Both the position numbers and the translations under genes were made by a program. The notes beneath the pieces are model-generated. The model did no database searches. It had not been told where the DNA came from and saw nothing but the letters and a program-made list of their open reading frames with translations. Shown here in pieces: positions 28,539-38,320 of a stretch of DNA of 64,000 nt; positions within the stretch are counted from its first letter, which is position 1, and each line of letters starts with the position of its first letter. The stretch lies in NCBI RefSeq assembly GCF_001509585.1, contig NZ_LNCI01000004.1:186001-250000 (forward strand), in the 5' to 3' direction. Source of the stretch: Tropicimonas marinistellae (GTDB lineage: Bacteria > Pseudomonadota > Alphaproteobacteria > Rhodobacterales > Rhodobacteraceae).

Positions 28539-29210
28539 TCACGCTGAGATCTCCTCCCACGCCCGGTTGACCGCGATCAGCCGTTGCTCGGCGAGGCGAA
28601 TGGCTTCCTCCGGAACGCCACGGGCGATCATTGTGTCGGGGTGGCTGTCGCGAACCGCCCGATGCCAGGCGCGCCGAATATCCTCAATCGGCGTTTCACG
28701 TGTCACTCCGAGAACGTCATAGGGATCAGGTGCCGCATCCGGCACGAACCTCGCGCGAAGGCTGCGGAACTCCGCATCCGTGAGGCCGAAAATCGTCGCC
28801 ACTTCCAGCAGCATTTCGTTCTCGGCCGTATGGTACTCCCCATCCGCAGTCGCGATATGGAAGAGACCTTCCATCAGGTCGCGTAACACGTCGTGTCCAT
28901 CTTCGAACAGCGTCGCTATTCGCCGGGCGTAGACATCGAAACCCGCCACGTCCTGCCTTGCAAGGTTGAAGACGCGTGCAGCATTGGCTTCCTCGTCCTT
29001 CGGGATGATGAATACCTCGCGGAATGCGCGCACCTCGTCTCGGGTAACTGTCCCGTCAGCCTTGGCGATCTTCGCACCGAGGGCTATGACCGCAATAGCG
29101 AAGGCAACACTGCGTTCGGGCGGTGTGCGCAGGCGATCGAACACCTCCGAGAGAGGCTCTCCGGAGGCCAGCGCGGAAAGCGCGGCCGATATGCGACTCC
29201 AGATCGACAT
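28539..29210 (-). CDS. TerB-like and J-domain protein (DjlA-type)
   Basis: A 223-residue protein with an N-terminal TerB-like helical domain (about residues 30-145, with acidic KADGTVTRDE and ATADGEYHTAENE motifs). A C-terminal J-domain of about 65 residues contains the essential HPD tripeptide in SHPDT. J-domains stimulate Hsp70 (DnaK). Unlike E. coli DjlA there is no obvious N-terminal membrane anchor, so this one may be soluble or only loosely membrane-linked. It lies downstream of the mutase gene but beyond a strong hairpin, so is probably separately transcribed. Confidence 0.87.
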   Translation of the reverse strand: MSIWSRISAALSALASGEPLSEVFDRLRTPPERSVAFAIAVIALGAKIAKADGTVTRDEVRAFREVFIIPKDEEANAARVFNLARQDVAGFDVYARRIATLFEDGHDVLRDLMEGLFHIATADGEYHTAENEMLLEVATIFGLTDAEFRSLRARFVPDAAPDPYDVLGVTRETPIEDIRRAWHRAVRDSHPDTMIARGVPEEAIRLAEQRLIAVNRAWEEISA

Positions 29211-29276
29211 GGGCGCACCCTAGCCCGGCAGCCGCGGCACCGACAGCGGTTTATGGAAGCATCCCCGGAGGCGCAG

Positions 29277-29301
29277 AAGGCGGCGCGTTTCGCGCCGCCT
29301 T
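29277..29301. terminator. Strong hairpin downstream of methylmalonyl-CoA mutase
   Basis: AAGGCGGCGCG and CGCGCCGCCTT form a perfect 11-bp stem around a 3-base loop, 53 bases past the mutase stop. On the minus strand it is followed by only a short T pair, so termination is likely but not textbook. Confidence 0.6.
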
Positions 29302-29353
29302 GCCGGGTTCTGGACCGGAAACCGGCCGCTTTCTCTCGGTCGCTGGACCAGCG

Positions 29354-31501
29354 CTATGCAGCTGTGTCGCGCGGTGTGCCAATCAGTTGCATCAGTTCCT
29401 GAGCCGCGGCCGGAATGTTGGTTCCCGGTCCGAAAATCGCCTTCACACCGGCGTTGTAAAGATACTCGTAATCCTGGTGCGGGATGACGCCGCCACAGAT
29501 GACCACGATATCGTCCGCACCCTGCTCTTTAAGCGCTTCGACCAATCGGGGTGCGAGTGTTTTGTGACCTGCTGCGAGGGACGAAATACCGACGATATGC
29601 ACGTCGTTGTCGATCGCGTCCTGCGCGGCTTCCTCCGGGGTCTGGAACAGCGGGCCGACGTCCACATCGAAGCCGATGTCGGCAAAGGCGGTAGCGATCA
29701 CCTTTGCACCGCGATCATGACCGTCCTGACCCATCTTGACCACGAGCATCCGCGGACGGCGTCCTTCCTTCTCGGCGAATTCCTCGACCGATTTCTGGAT
29801 CGCGGAGAACTCGTCGTCGCCCTCGTAGGCTGCTCCGTAGACACCAGCGAGCGTCTTGATCTCGGCCTTGTGGCGGCCGAACACCTTTTCCATCGCCATG
29901 CTGATCTCTCCAACCGATGCGCGGGCGCGCGCGCATTCGACCGCGGCCTCCAGCAGATTGCCGCCTTCCTCGGCACGACGCGTGAGCTCCGCGAGCGTCG
30001 CCTGGCATGCGGCTTCGTCGCGGTCGGCGCGCATCTTCTCGAGCCGTGCGATCTGGCTCTTGCGTACGGCGACGTTGTCGACGTCGAGAATCTCCAACTC
30101 GGCTTCCTCGGGCAGCTTGTACTTGTTGACGCCGACGATGACCTCTTCGCCACGGTCAATCATCGACTGCCGTTTGGCGGCAGATTCCTCGATGCGGAGC
30201 TTAGGCATCCCCGAGTTCACGGCGGCGGTCATTCCGCCCATCTCCTCGACCTCTTCCATCAACGCCCAAGCCTTGTCGACCAGTTCGGCGGTGAGGCTCT
30301 CGATATAGTAGGAACCCGCCAACGGATCGACGACCTTGGTCACCTGCGTTTCCTCCTGCAGGATGATCTGGGTGTTGCGGGCAATCCGGGCGGAGAAATC
30401 GGTGGGCAACGCGATGGCCTCGTCGAGAGCATTCGTGTGCAACGACTGGGTGCCGCCGAGCGCAGCCGACATCGCCTCGTAAGCGGTGCGAATCACGTTG
30501 TTGTACGGATCCTGCTCGGCGAGGCTCACACCGGAGGTCTGGCAGTGGGTCCGCAGCATCTTGGAGCGCGGGTTCTTTGCGCCGAGTTCTGTCATGACAC
30601 GGCTCCAGATCGTCCGCGCCGCGCGCAGCTTGGCGATCTCCATGAAGAAGTTCATGCCCATGCAGAAGAAGAAGCTGAGACGACCCGCGAACTTGTCGAC
30701 TTCCATGCCGGCCTTGATCGCGGTGCGGACGTACTCGCGCCCATCGGCCAGGGTGAAGGCGAGCTCCTGTACAAGATCCGCGCCGGCTTCCTGCATGTGG
30801 TAGCCCGAGATAGATATCGAGTTGAATTTCGGCATCTCGTTGGCGGTGTATTCGATGATGTCGCCGATGATCCGGATCGAGGGATCGGGGGGGTAGATAT
30901 AGGTGTTGCGGACCATGAACTCCTTCAGAATGTCATTCTGAATGGTGCCGGCCAGCACGGATTTGTCATGGCCCTGCTCTTCGCCCACGACGATGAAGTT
31001 GGCGAGAACGGGGATCACGGCGCCGTTCATGGTCATCGAGACCGAGACCTTGTCGAGCGGGATGCCGTCGAAGAGGATCTTCATGTCTTCGACACTGTCG
31101 ATGGCCACGCCGGCCTTTCCAACGTCCCCTTCCACACGCGGGTGGTCGGAATCGTAGCCGCGGTGCGTGGCAAGGTCGAAGGCGACCGAAACACCCTGCT
31201 GACCGGCCGCCAGCGCACGGCGGTAGAAGGCATTGGATTCCTCGGCCGTCGAGAAACCGGCATATTGACGGATGGTCCAAGGACGGCCGGCATACATCGT
31301 GGCTTTCACACCGCGGGTGAAAGGCTCGAATCCCGGAAGGCTCCCCATGGTCTGGTCCAGTCCCGCCGTGTCTTCGGCCGTGTAGAGCGGCTTGACCTTG
31401 ATACCTTCCAGGGTCTCCCACGTCAGGTTCTCCAGTGGCTTTCCCCGGAGTTCCTTCGTGGCAAGTTCAACCCACTCTTGTGGTAGCGACTTTTCCGTCA
31501 T
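29354..31501 (-). CDS. scpA: Methylmalonyl-CoA mutase (single-chain, B12-dependent)
   Basis: Converts (R)-methylmalonyl-CoA to succinyl-CoA, the last step of propionyl-CoA assimilation and also part of the ethylmalonyl-CoA cycle. The 715 residues comprise the substrate-binding TIM barrel ([18 protein letters not shown] near 235) and the C-terminal cobalamin domain. DGHDRG at about residue 594 supplies the lower-axial His. This is a full-length homodimer type, not split alpha/beta. It lies in the same region as pccA, pccB and pccR, though about 1.4 kb from pccA. It is also called mcm or bhbA. Confidence 0.95.
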   Translation of the reverse strand: MTEKSLPQEWVELATKELRGKPLENLTWETLEGIKVKPLYTAEDTAGLDQTMGSLPGFEPFTRGVKATMYAGRPWTIRQYAGFSTAEESNAFYRRALAAGQQGVSVAFDLATHRGYDSDHPRVEGDVGKAGVAIDSVEDMKILFDGIPLDKVSVSMTMNGAVIPVLANFIVVGEEQGHDKSVLAGTIQNDILKEFMVRNTYIYPPDPSIRIIGDIIEYTANEMPKFNSISISGYHMQEAGADLVQELAFTLADGREYVRTAIKAGMEVDKFAGRLSFFFCMGMNFFMEIAKLRAARTIWSRVMTELGAKNPRSKMLRTHCQTSGVSLAEQDPYNNVIRTAYEAMSAALGGTQSLHTNALDEAIALPTDFSARIARNTQIILQEETQVTKVVDPLAGSYYIESLTAELVDKAWALMEEVEEMGGMTAAVNSGMPKLRIEESAAKRQSMIDRGEEVIVGVNKYKLPEEAELEILDVDNVAVRKSQIARLEKMRADRDEAACQATLAELTRRAEEGGNLLEAAVECARARASVGEISMAMEKVFGRHKAEIKTLAGVYGAAYEGDDEFSAIQKSVEEFAEKEGRRPRMLVVKMGQDGHDRGAKVIATAFADIGFDVDVGPLFQTPEEAAQDAIDNDVHIVGISSLAAGHKTLAPRLVEALKEQGADDIVVICGGVIPHQDYEYLYNAGVKAIFGPGTNIPAAAQELMQLIGTPRDTAA

Positions 31502-32156
31502 CGGATATGCTTCCTTCTGTCCTTTCTACCGGGCGCAGTTCGTTCATCTCCGCGCGCGCGATGAGGGTTGCGTGCCCGCTCGCGCCAAGGCGCAATCAGG
31601 CGAGATCTTCGGAGTATTGCGAGACCAGCGCCGCACGCGACGCCTCGCTGAACGGTTGCCATCGACCATTGGCATCCACCGGAAGGGAGACGGACAAAGC
31701 CCGACGTTGTCCGACAATACCGCGCCGAATTGCTCCGGAGAAGGGCTCCGGCGATGCCAATCGTGCACTCCCGCCATGTGCAACGTGAGACCTAGGGGCA
31801 ACCGGCGCCCCAAATCGCGGCGAGTTGTCGCTCCGAAAGCAATCAACCCAACTCGAACGTCGCGGCAACAATCCACGCAGACCACAGCGCCTCGACCATC
31901 GCTTCGATCGGCTGGTAACGCTCTGGCGGGCGGCAAGCGGCGCAGCGCCGCTCCATCTGCGCAATGCGCATCGGGATGCGGTACGGACTCCGTCGAATTC
32001 CGCAGGTCGCAGATAAGCGACACATCGCCTTTCTGGCATTGCTCAAGGCACGTTACGATCACGGAAAGACGTGGCCATACGCGATTGCGATGCGATTTTC
32101 CCTTAGCTTTTGCCCGCTGCACCCCTATATCTTGAGCGACATCAGGAGAGCCCGAC
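31502..32156. other. 655-base gap without a confident gene, between the mutase and the DUF4174 gene
   Basis: This must hold the promoter of the mutase (minus) and of the DUF4174 gene (plus). Open frames exist on the minus strand. One ends at 31596 (tail reading QPFSEASRAALVSQYSEDLA), and one ends at 31843 (IEAMVEALWSAWIVAATFELG region). None has a good start and ribosome site, and no single frame spans the stretch. It could contain a gene broken by frameshifts. I could assign nothing, and saw no rRNA, tRNA or repeat. Confidence 0.4.
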
Positions 32157-32657
32157 TTGCACTGGAAACCTCTGATCCGCTTGATTTCCATCCTTTCGTT
32201 CGCATTCGCCCTACCCGTCCAGGCACAGGACGGAACGAGCGATCCGGCGGCGGTGCCGGAACAGAATCTGGCGGTCGCAAGCACGGAAGGACTACAAATA
32301 ATCGATGCCGAAAGCGTCGATCTGGACGCGTTTCTCTGGACGAAACGGGTACTGGCGGTGTTTTCCGACACGCCCGCCGATCCGCGATACGTCCAGCAAA
32401 TGCAGTTGCTGACAGAACGTCCGCGAGATCTGATCGAACGGGACGTTGTCGTGGTTACCGATACCGATCCCGACGCTCGGTCGGATCTGCGCCGCAACCT
32501 CCGCCCACGTGGATTTGCACTGGTTCTGGTCGACAAGGACGGCGTGGTTAAACTTCGCAAGCCGTCACCGTGGTCGACGCGTGAAATTGCACGTTCCATC
32601 GATAAGACGCCGCTGCGCCGACAGGAAATCCGCGAGCGCAGCGGCACCTCCGGTTGA
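32157..32657 (+). CDS. DUF4174 domain-containing protein
   Basis: A 166-residue protein with a signal peptide (about 1-23, ending VQAQ). The DUF4174 domain follows (about 55-155), shown by ALVLVDKDGVVKLRKPSPWSTREIARSIDKTPLRRQEIR-type text in pieces: GFALVLVDKDG, LRKPSPW, SIDKTPLRRQEI. The start is TTG, with an AGGAGAG site seven bases upstream; no suitable ATG precedes the signal. The family is common in Rhodobacteraceae and thioredoxin-like in outline, but its role is unknown. The first Cys-free mature region argues against a redox-active thioredoxin. Confidence 0.83.
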   Translation: MHWKPLIRLISILSFAFALPVQAQDGTSDPAAVPEQNLAVASTEGLQIIDAESVDLDAFLWTKRVLAVFSDTPADPRYVQQMQLLTERPRDLIERDVVVVTDTDPDARSDLRRNLRPRGFALVLVDKDGVVKLRKPSPWSTREIARSIDKTPLRRQEIRERSGTSG

Positions 32658-32813
32658 CTGGTCAACGGGGCCGATGGGTCAGCCGGGACTGAATGGTCTG
32701 CGAGTATGCTGCGCCACGTTTGCGCGCATCCCGACGGATGTGACAATTCCCCGGTCAACCTAGAGCCCCCTCCCCGTCACGTTCCGCACCACCCAATGAA
32801 GGACGGCCATTCA

Positions 32814-32834
32814 TCGACCGCATGTGGCGGTCGA
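32814..32834. terminator. Hairpin in the convergent gap between the DUF4174 gene and pccA
   Basis: TCGACCGC and GCGGTCGA form a perfect 8-bp stem with a 5-base loop, about 70 bases beyond the pccA stop on the minus strand. No U-tract follows on either strand, so the terminator call is tentative. Confidence 0.4.
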
Positions 32835-32903
32835 CTTGGAACCAACGGCGCATAGCGTTGCGCCGCGCCTTTCGAGCCGTTGCTTCCTACGCACAACACC
32901 GGT

Positions 32904-34904
32904 CTACTCGAACTCCATGATGACGTCGTCCACCGCAAGGCTATCCCCCGGTGCCGCGTTGACCTTGGTAACAACAGCCTGCTTTTCGGCGCGCAGAATG
33001 TTCTCCATCTTCATCGCCTCGATTGTGCAGAGCGCTTGCCCCTCCTGCACTTGCTGACCCTCGGTCACTTCGAGCTTAACCACCAGGCCAGGCATCGGGC
33101 ACAGCAGCATCTTCGAGGTATCGGGGGGGAGTTTTTCGGGCATGAGGCGGGCCAACTCGCCCTGGCGTGGCGTGTAGCAACGAACCTTCATGTCTGCCCC
33201 GCGATAGCGGATCCGATAGCCTGCGGTTATCTTCTGCATCTTGAACGAATGCATCACATGCTCGATCTTCACGTGCGCGATGCTGTCGCCGGGTGTCCAA
33301 TCGCTCTGCATCGCGATACGACGGCCATCCTCGAAGATCACGTCGGTGCCCTTTCGATGCGCCTCGACATTCACCGGGATTTCCTCCCCGTCAATCGAAA
33401 TGATCCACTCGGTACCGACCTTCCGCTTGTGATTGTCCATCGTCCCGGAGATCCGGGTGCGCCGTATCTCCGCCACGCGATAGGCGCCCGCGGCGACCGC
33501 CGCGACCATTTGACGGTCCTCGACGGACAGTTGCACGTGATTGAAACCGTCGGGGTATTCCTCTGCAATGAAAGCGGTTGTGATATTCCCGGAGATGAAA
33601 CGCTCGTGGTCCATTACCGCCGACAGGAACGGAAGGTTGTGGCCGATTCCTTCCACCTCGAAACCGTCGAGCGCATTGCGCATGGTTTCAATGGCCCTAT
33701 CGCGATCCGGCGCCCATGTACAAAGCTTGGCGATCATTGGGTCGTAGAACATCGAGATCTCGCCACCCTCGAAGACCCCGGTGTCATTGCGCACGCCCCT
33801 GTCCGGTGCGGACACTTCTGCCGGCGGGCGATACCGCGTCAGCCGGCCGATGGAGGGCAGGAAGTTCCGATAGGGATCCTCGGCATAGAGCCTGCTTTCA
33901 ATTGCCCATCCGTGGATCTTCACGTCGTCTTGGGTGATGGAAAGCGGCTCGCCATTGGCAACGCGGATCATCTGTTCCACGAGATCCACGCCTGTGATCA
34001 GTTCTGTGACCGGGTGCTCCACCTGTAGGCGCGTGTTCATTTCGAGGAAGTAGAAATTCTTCTCCCCGTCCACGATGAATTCGACCGTGCCGGCAGAGCA
34101 GTAGTCAACGGCCCGGGCCAATGCACAGGCCTGTTCACCCATCGCCTTGCGGGTGTCCGGGTCAAGAAACGGGCTGGGCGCCTCTTCGATGACTTTCTGG
34201 TTTCGGCGCTGAATGGAACACTCACGCTCGTTCAGATAGATGCAGTTGCCATGCTTGTCGGCGAGCACCTGGATCTCGATGTGGCGCGGCTGGGTGACGA
34301 ACTTCTCGATGAAGATCCGGTCGTCACCAAAGGAGGATGCAGCCTCGTTCTTCGAAGACTGAAAACCCTCCCGTGCCTCCTCGTCATTCCACGCGATCCG
34401 CATCCCCTTGCCGCCGCCGCCCGCCGACGCCTTGATCATCACAGGATAGCCGATCTGCTGTGAGATCTTCACCGCCTCATCTGCATCCTCGATCAGTCCC
34501 ATGTAGCCAGGAACGGTGGAAACGCCGGCTTCCTGCGCGATCTTCTTGGAGGTGATCTTGTCGCCCATGGAGACGATGGCCGACGCTGGCGGGCCCACAA
34601 ATGCCACGCCTTCCTTTTCCAACGCCTCGGCGAACTTCGGGTTCTCGGAAAGAAACCCATATCCCGGATGCACGGCTTCGGCCCCGGACTGGCGGATCGC
34701 GTCCATCACCTTGTCGATGACGATGTAGGACTGGTTCGCCGGCGGTGGTCCGATGTGAACGGCCTCGTCTGCCATCTCCACATGCAACGCATTTCGGTCC
34801 GCATCCGAATAGACGGCCACGGTCTCGATACCCATCTTGCGAGCGCTCTTGATGACCCTGCAAGCAATCTCGCCGCGATTGGCGATCAGCAGCTTATTGA
34901 ACAT
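32904..34904 (-). CDS. pccA: Propionyl-CoA carboxylase alpha subunit (biotin carboxylase + BCCP)
   Basis: Carboxylates biotin with bicarbonate and ATP, then presents it to PccB to make methylmalonyl-CoA. The 666 residues contain the biotin carboxylase N-domain (MFNKLLIANRGEIACRVIKSA start), the ATP-grasp region with the Gly-rich ASAGGGGKGMR near 165, and the C-terminal biotinyl domain with biotin-lysine K632 in the AMKMEN motif. The paired beta subunit is on the same strand 1.8 kb upstream, with three small genes and a terminator between. It therefore probably has its own promoter in the 430-base gap before it. Confidence 0.96.
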   Translation of the reverse strand: MFNKLLIANRGEIACRVIKSARKMGIETVAVYSDADRNALHVEMADEAVHIGPPPANQSYIVIDKVMDAIRQSGAEAVHPGYGFLSENPKFAEALEKEGVAFVGPPASAIVSMGDKITSKKIAQEAGVSTVPGYMGLIEDADEAVKISQQIGYPVMIKASAGGGGKGMRIAWNDEEAREGFQSSKNEAASSFGDDRIFIEKFVTQPRHIEIQVLADKHGNCIYLNERECSIQRRNQKVIEEAPSPFLDPDTRKAMGEQACALARAVDYCSAGTVEFIVDGEKNFYFLEMNTRLQVEHPVTELITGVDLVEQMIRVANGEPLSITQDDVKIHGWAIESRLYAEDPYRNFLPSIGRLTRYRPPAEVSAPDRGVRNDTGVFEGGEISMFYDPMIAKLCTWAPDRDRAIETMRNALDGFEVEGIGHNLPFLSAVMDHERFISGNITTAFIAEEYPDGFNHVQLSVEDRQMVAAVAAGAYRVAEIRRTRISGTMDNHKRKVGTEWIISIDGEEIPVNVEAHRKGTDVIFEDGRRIAMQSDWTPGDSIAHVKIEHVMHSFKMQKITAGYRIRYRGADMKVRCYTPRQGELARLMPEKLPPDTSKMLLCPMPGLVVKLEVTEGQQVQEGQALCTIEAMKMENILRAEKQAVVTKVNAAPGDSLAVDDVIMEFE

Positions 34905-35334
34905 TCTCCACCCCTTCCGGTTCCTTGTTGGGGCTGCAGGGCAACCCTTTTGTATTCCTCAAATCGTTTTGATATCCCGCATTGCCGAGATCGGCCGGCG
35001 CGTGCTTGCCCGCGTCGCAGAACCAATGTCCGGCACGCATCGCCTGCCGCGTCCGATCGGCGCCAAATGCGGAAACGCGGTTCAGCCTCGTGATGCGACG
35101 AGACGGCCCATGCGATTGGTTTTGTTCGAAAGAAAAGAGGCGGCCGGGCATACAAATGCCGCGACCGCCCATAGTTGGAAAGGGTACCTTGATAGATCCC
35201 AAAAGCGACGGGTGTGCTGGGATGCGTCGCTTTCCGACCCTTCGTGCAACAATCACGCCGCGGTGCAAAGCTCTCGTCAACGCTGGGCGAGGTTTGGGCC
35301 AAGTCCCGCCGGATTCGAATAGCTCTCGGCAGGT
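34905..35334. other. 430-base gap upstream of pccA
   Basis: The part near 35127-35169 is a rho-independent terminator for the minus-strand operon above. The remaining sequence should hold the pccA promoter; a slightly AT-richer patch lies around 34940-34980 (TTTGTATTCCTCAAATCG). Two overlapping open frames on the minus strand lack conserved-looking composition, and I do not call them. No TTTGCAAA-type PccR element was found here, unlike in front of pccB. Confidence 0.5.
35127..35169 (-). terminator. Rho-independent terminator ending the pccB operon
   Basis: On the minus strand a roughly 12-bp stem with one bulge (GGCGGTCGCGGCA pairing with TGCCCGGCCGCC, loop TTTGTA) is followed by CTCTTTTCTTT. 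It lies about 165 bases after the stop of the 35335-35757 gene, leaving an unusually long 3' untranslated tail. Confidence 0.72.
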
Positions 35335-35757
35335 TCATGCCCAAGTCTCCCCGTTGTCATCGTCGCCGCCGCTCCGCTCCGCAGGCGGTTCTGGATCATC
35401 GACGATATCGAATTTCGCGAGAACATGCGGGTAATTCGCCTGCACACTCGCAAGGTCGACCCGGAGCAAGGCCTCGTAGGATGCAGGATCAAACGGGTCT
35501 TCTGCCGGAACGACCTCACGCTCGAACAACCAGTTGAGTCGACCGGCATCGAGGTTGCCTCGTTCGAAGGGGGCATCCCCGAAGAACTCCATCAACGCTT
35601 GCAAAAAGGCTTCATCTGCCCGCCGGTCGGCGGGTTTACGGTCGGCATGGCGCTTTCGGGCGACCAAGGGCGTTGCGCCCCCCTTGTTTGAACGGCGCAA
35701 TGTGAAGTGGAAATCGGTCCCCGTGAGCCGGCTTGGGAACCCGCGATGCTTCAGCAT
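35335..35757 (-). CDS. Conserved hypothetical protein in the pcc operon
   Basis: A 140-residue soluble protein with no signal or membrane segment. It begins MLKHRGFPSRLTGTDFHF, has a basic patch (LVARKRHADRKPADRR), a hydrophobic helical centre (FLQALMEFFGDAPF), and an acidic C-terminus (VDDPEPP...GGDDDNG). The ATG at 35757 has a strong GGAGGGG site, so translation is well supported. It is the last gene before the terminator. I do not recognise a named domain. Its presence beside propionyl-CoA carboxylase genes is known from related genomes to my recollection. Confidence 0.72.
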   Translation of the reverse strand: MLKHRGFPSRLTGTDFHFTLRRSNKGGATPLVARKRHADRKPADRRADEAFLQALMEFFGDAPFERGNLDAGRLNWLFEREVVPAEDPFDPASYEALLRVDLASVQANYPHVLAKFDIVDDPEPPAERSGGDDDNGETWA

Positions 35758-35809
35758 AGCCCCTCCACCATCGTCTGACCCGTCCGCGCGGCCGTTGCCC
35801 CATTGTTCA

Positions 35810-36202
35810 TTATTGCCATACGCACCCCTCCGTCGTCGGAAGGTAGGCACCGATAAACATCGTGGCGTCGGGATCTGTTGCTCCGCGTTCCAATGCGCGG
35901 TCCATCAATGCAATCATCACCTGGTCGACCGCGCCCGTCTCGGCCACCGCATTCAATCCTTCGCTGTCACACAGGCGATCAAGATCCAGTGCGACATCCT
36001 CATATCCGAGGTCTCCGGATCGGCGGTCGATCCGTGGCGTAACGAAACGCAGAGTGAGCCATGTCTCCCCAGTCGCCTGTCGTTCCACGATGCGGTCGAG
36101 ATAGGTGACTGTCAGACCGGACGGTAGAGTCACTTCCTGCGCGGCCACAATCTGGGCAGTCATCGCGATAGCCAACGGGGACGCAAGAAAGATCCGCCTC
36201 AT
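35810..36202 (-). CDS. DUF6497-like secreted protein in the pcc operon
   Basis: A 130-residue protein with a signal peptide (about 1-21, ...VAAQ), then LPSGLTVTYLDRIVERQ and, at the end, LPTTEGCVWQ. This pattern of a beta-rich core, a single internal Cys and C-terminal GCxW fits a family (DUF6497, from memory) found beside pcc genes in Rhodobacteraceae. Two cysteines in the mature part (LDRLCDSEG and EGCVWQ) could form a disulphide in the periplasm. The ATG overlaps the stop of the preceding gene (ATGA). Function unknown. Confidence 0.75.
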   Translation of the reverse strand: MRRIFLASPLAIAMTAQIVAAQEVTLPSGLTVTYLDRIVERQATGETWLTLRFVTPRIDRRSGDLGYEDVALDLDRLCDSEGLNAVAETGAVDQVMIALMDRALERGATDPDATMFIGAYLPTTEGCVWQ

Positions 36203-36660
36203 GCCATCCTCCCGGCGCAACGAAGCCAGCGCGAACGGCGTTTTGGGTCCTCGAGCACCGCCGCAATCCGAGCCTCCAGACTGGCGCGATTGAAGGAATG
36301 TACGCTCACGCGCCCTCCTGCGCGCACAGAAAGCCCCTCTCCATCGGAACGAACCTCGATCACAGGCGAAAACCCCTTCTGCCCCTGCAATGAACGCCAC
36401 ACGTCCTGCCGGATCTGACTGGCCAGACGCCCGCGCGAGGCACGCGGCATGCGGGTTTCGGCCACGACATCGAACCGGGGCGGCAGATGCCGTGCAAGCG
36501 TCAGGACATCTCCGTTCCGCACAATGTGCCAGGGGTCACGCCTCATCTCACGCCCCCGCATTCGCGCGCAAAAGACCGCCCACGAAGCCATCGGATTGTC
36601 TTCCTCTCGAACACGTCGCGTTCCATCGACCTCTTCCACGTCAAGAAACTCAGGCCGCAT
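36199..36660 (-). CDS. Conserved hypothetical basic protein in the pcc operon
   Basis: A 153-residue Arg-rich, soluble protein. It starts MRPEFLDVEEVDGTRRVREEDNP, where conserved tryptophans follow (SWAVFCARMRGR, PWHIV). The C-terminal helix has repeated arginines (LEDPKRRSRWLRCAGRMA). There is no signal peptide or recognised domain. It starts 54 bases after pccB and overlaps the next gene by four bases, so it is co-transcribed with pccB. The many Arg residues suggest nucleic acid or acidic-ligand contact, but that is a guess. Confidence 0.7.
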   Translation of the reverse strand: MRPEFLDVEEVDGTRRVREEDNPMASWAVFCARMRGREMRRDPWHIVRNGDVLTLARHLPPRFDVVAETRMPRASRGRLASQIRQDVWRSLQGQKGFSPVIEVRSDGEGLSVRAGGRVSVHSFNRASLEARIAAVLEDPKRRSRWLRCAGRMA

Positions 36661-36714
36661 GCAGGGGCATCCGAGGCCCGTGGCGGCCGGGATGTGTCCC
36701 GCACCAGCCGCTGC

Positions 36715-38247
36715 TCAGAGCGGGATGTTGTTGTGTTTTTTCCACGGCACTTCCCGCCGCTTGTTGCGCAGGCTGGCGAAAGCGCGCGCAACCCGTTTGC
36801 GGGTAGAACGCGGCTGTATCACCTCGTCGATGAATCCGCGCTCTGCGGCAACGAACGGGTTGGCGAAACGCTTCTCATATTCCGCCGTCCGCGCCGCGAT
36901 TTTCTCTGGATCGCCAAGTTCGGAGCGGTAGAGGATCTCGGTTGCGCCCTTCGCCCCCATCACCGCGATCTCAGCTGTCGGCCACGCGTAGTTGATGTCG
37001 CCGCGCAGGTGTTTCGACGACATAACGTCATAAGCGCCGCCATAGGCTTTGCGGGTGATCACGGTGACTTTCGGCACCGTCGCTTCACCGAAGGCAAAGA
37101 GCAGTTTCGCGCCATGCTTGATGACGCCGCCGTATTCCTGTCCGGTCCCCGGCAGGAACCCCGGCACGTCCACGAAGGTCAGGATGGGGATCTCGAAGGC
37201 ATCGCAAAAACGGACGAAACGTGCCGCCTTTTTCGAGCTGTCGATGTCGAGGCACCCGGCCAGCACCAGCGGTTGGTTTGCCACGATGCCGGTCGTTTGC
37301 CCCTCGATCCGCACAAATCCGGTAATGATGTTCTGCGCGTGATCGCCCTGGATCTCGTAGAAATCCCCCTCGTCGGCGACCTTCAGGATCAACTCCTTCA
37401 TGTCGTATGGCGTGTGGGCGTTGTCGGGGATCAGCGTGTCGAGGCTTTCCTCGACGCGCGCAGGTGAGTCGAAGAACGGCCGCACCGGCGCTTTCTGCCG
37501 GTTGTTGGTCGGCAGGAAGTCGAACAGGCGCCGGATTTCGATCAACGCTTCCACGTCGTTATCGAACGCTCCATCGGCAACGCTCGATTTCTTGGTATGG
37601 GTCGATGCGCCACCCAGTTCCTCGGCCGTCACCACCTCGTTTGTGACCGTCTTCACCACGTCAGGGCCGGTGACGAACATGTAGGAGGTATCCCGCACCA
37701 TGAAGATGAAGTCGGTCATTGCAGGAGAATAGACCGCGCCGCCCGCGCAAGGCCCCATGATCACCGAAATCTGCGGGATGACACCGGAAGCCTCGATGTT
37801 GCGCTGGAACACCTCGGCGTAGCCGGCAAGGCTGTCCACGCCTTCTTGGATACGGGCTCCGCCAGAGTCGTTCAGCCCGATCACCGGTGCGCCGTTCTGC
37901 ACCGCCATATCCATAATCTTGCAGATTTTCTGAGCATGGGTGGCCGAGAGAGACCCGCCAAAAACGGTAAAATCCTGGCTGAAAACATACACCTGGCGCC
38001 CATTGATCGTGCCCCACCCCGTCACGACCCCATCGCCGGCGGGCTTGTCGGCCTCCATGCCAAACTCGGCACAACGATGGGCGACGAACATGTCGAACTC
38101 CTCGAAGGAGCCCTCGTCGAGCAGCAGGTCGATCCGCTCACGAGCCGTGAGCTTGCCCTTCTTGTGCTGGTTATCGATTCGGCGCTGACCGCCTCCCATA
38201 CGGGCAGAGGCACGTCGTGTTTCGAGCTCTTCGAGAATATCTTTCAT
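36715..38247 (-). CDS. pccB: Propionyl-CoA carboxylase beta subunit (carboxyltransferase)
   Basis: Transfers the carboxyl group from biotin to propionyl-CoA, forming (S)-methylmalonyl-CoA. The 510 residues are the normal length. Motifs include [21 protein letters not shown] near residue 130 and the crotonase-like oxyanion Gly stretches [17 protein letters not shown] and [16 protein letters not shown] chose ATG 38247 by the family start MKDILEELE; upstream in-frame sequence is not conserved. Divergent from the MFS gene across about 170 bases with TTTGCAAA repeats, the probable PccR sites. Confidence 0.96.
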   Translation of the reverse strand: MKDILEELETRRASARMGGGQRRIDNQHKKGKLTARERIDLLLDEGSFEEFDMFVAHRCAEFGMEADKPAGDGVVTGWGTINGRQVYVFSQDFTVFGGSLSATHAQKICKIMDMAVQNGAPVIGLNDSGGARIQEGVDSLAGYAEVFQRNIEASGVIPQISVIMGPCAGGAVYSPAMTDFIFMVRDTSYMFVTGPDVVKTVTNEVVTAEELGGASTHTKKSSVADGAFDNDVEALIEIRRLFDFLPTNNRQKAPVRPFFDSPARVEESLDTLIPDNAHTPYDMKELILKVADEGDFYEIQGDHAQNIITGFVRIEGQTTGIVANQPLVLAGCLDIDSSKKAARFVRFCDAFEIPILTFVDVPGFLPGTGQEYGGVIKHGAKLLFAFGEATVPKVTVITRKAYGGAYDVMSSKHLRGDINYAWPTAEIAVMGAKGATEILYRSELGDPEKIAARTAEYEKRFANPFVAAERGFIDEVIQPRSTRKRVARAFASLRNKRREVPWKKHNNIPL

Positions 38248-38320
38248 GTCTCCATCCCTTGTGTTCCTCGCACTTTGAGTACCAAAGTCGACCGGGAATA
38301 CCAAAGCGCCATTTGGAAAA

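Noticed and set aside
29123-31486. A 787-codon plus-strand open frame across the methylmalonyl-CoA mutase
   Set aside because: Antisense to an undoubted gene, with no domain and skewed composition.
31544-32758. A 404-codon minus-strand frame crossing the DUF4174 gene
   Set aside because: Ser/Arg-rich text antisense to a gene with a clear signal peptide and family motifs. Only its part outside that gene was kept as an unexplained gap.
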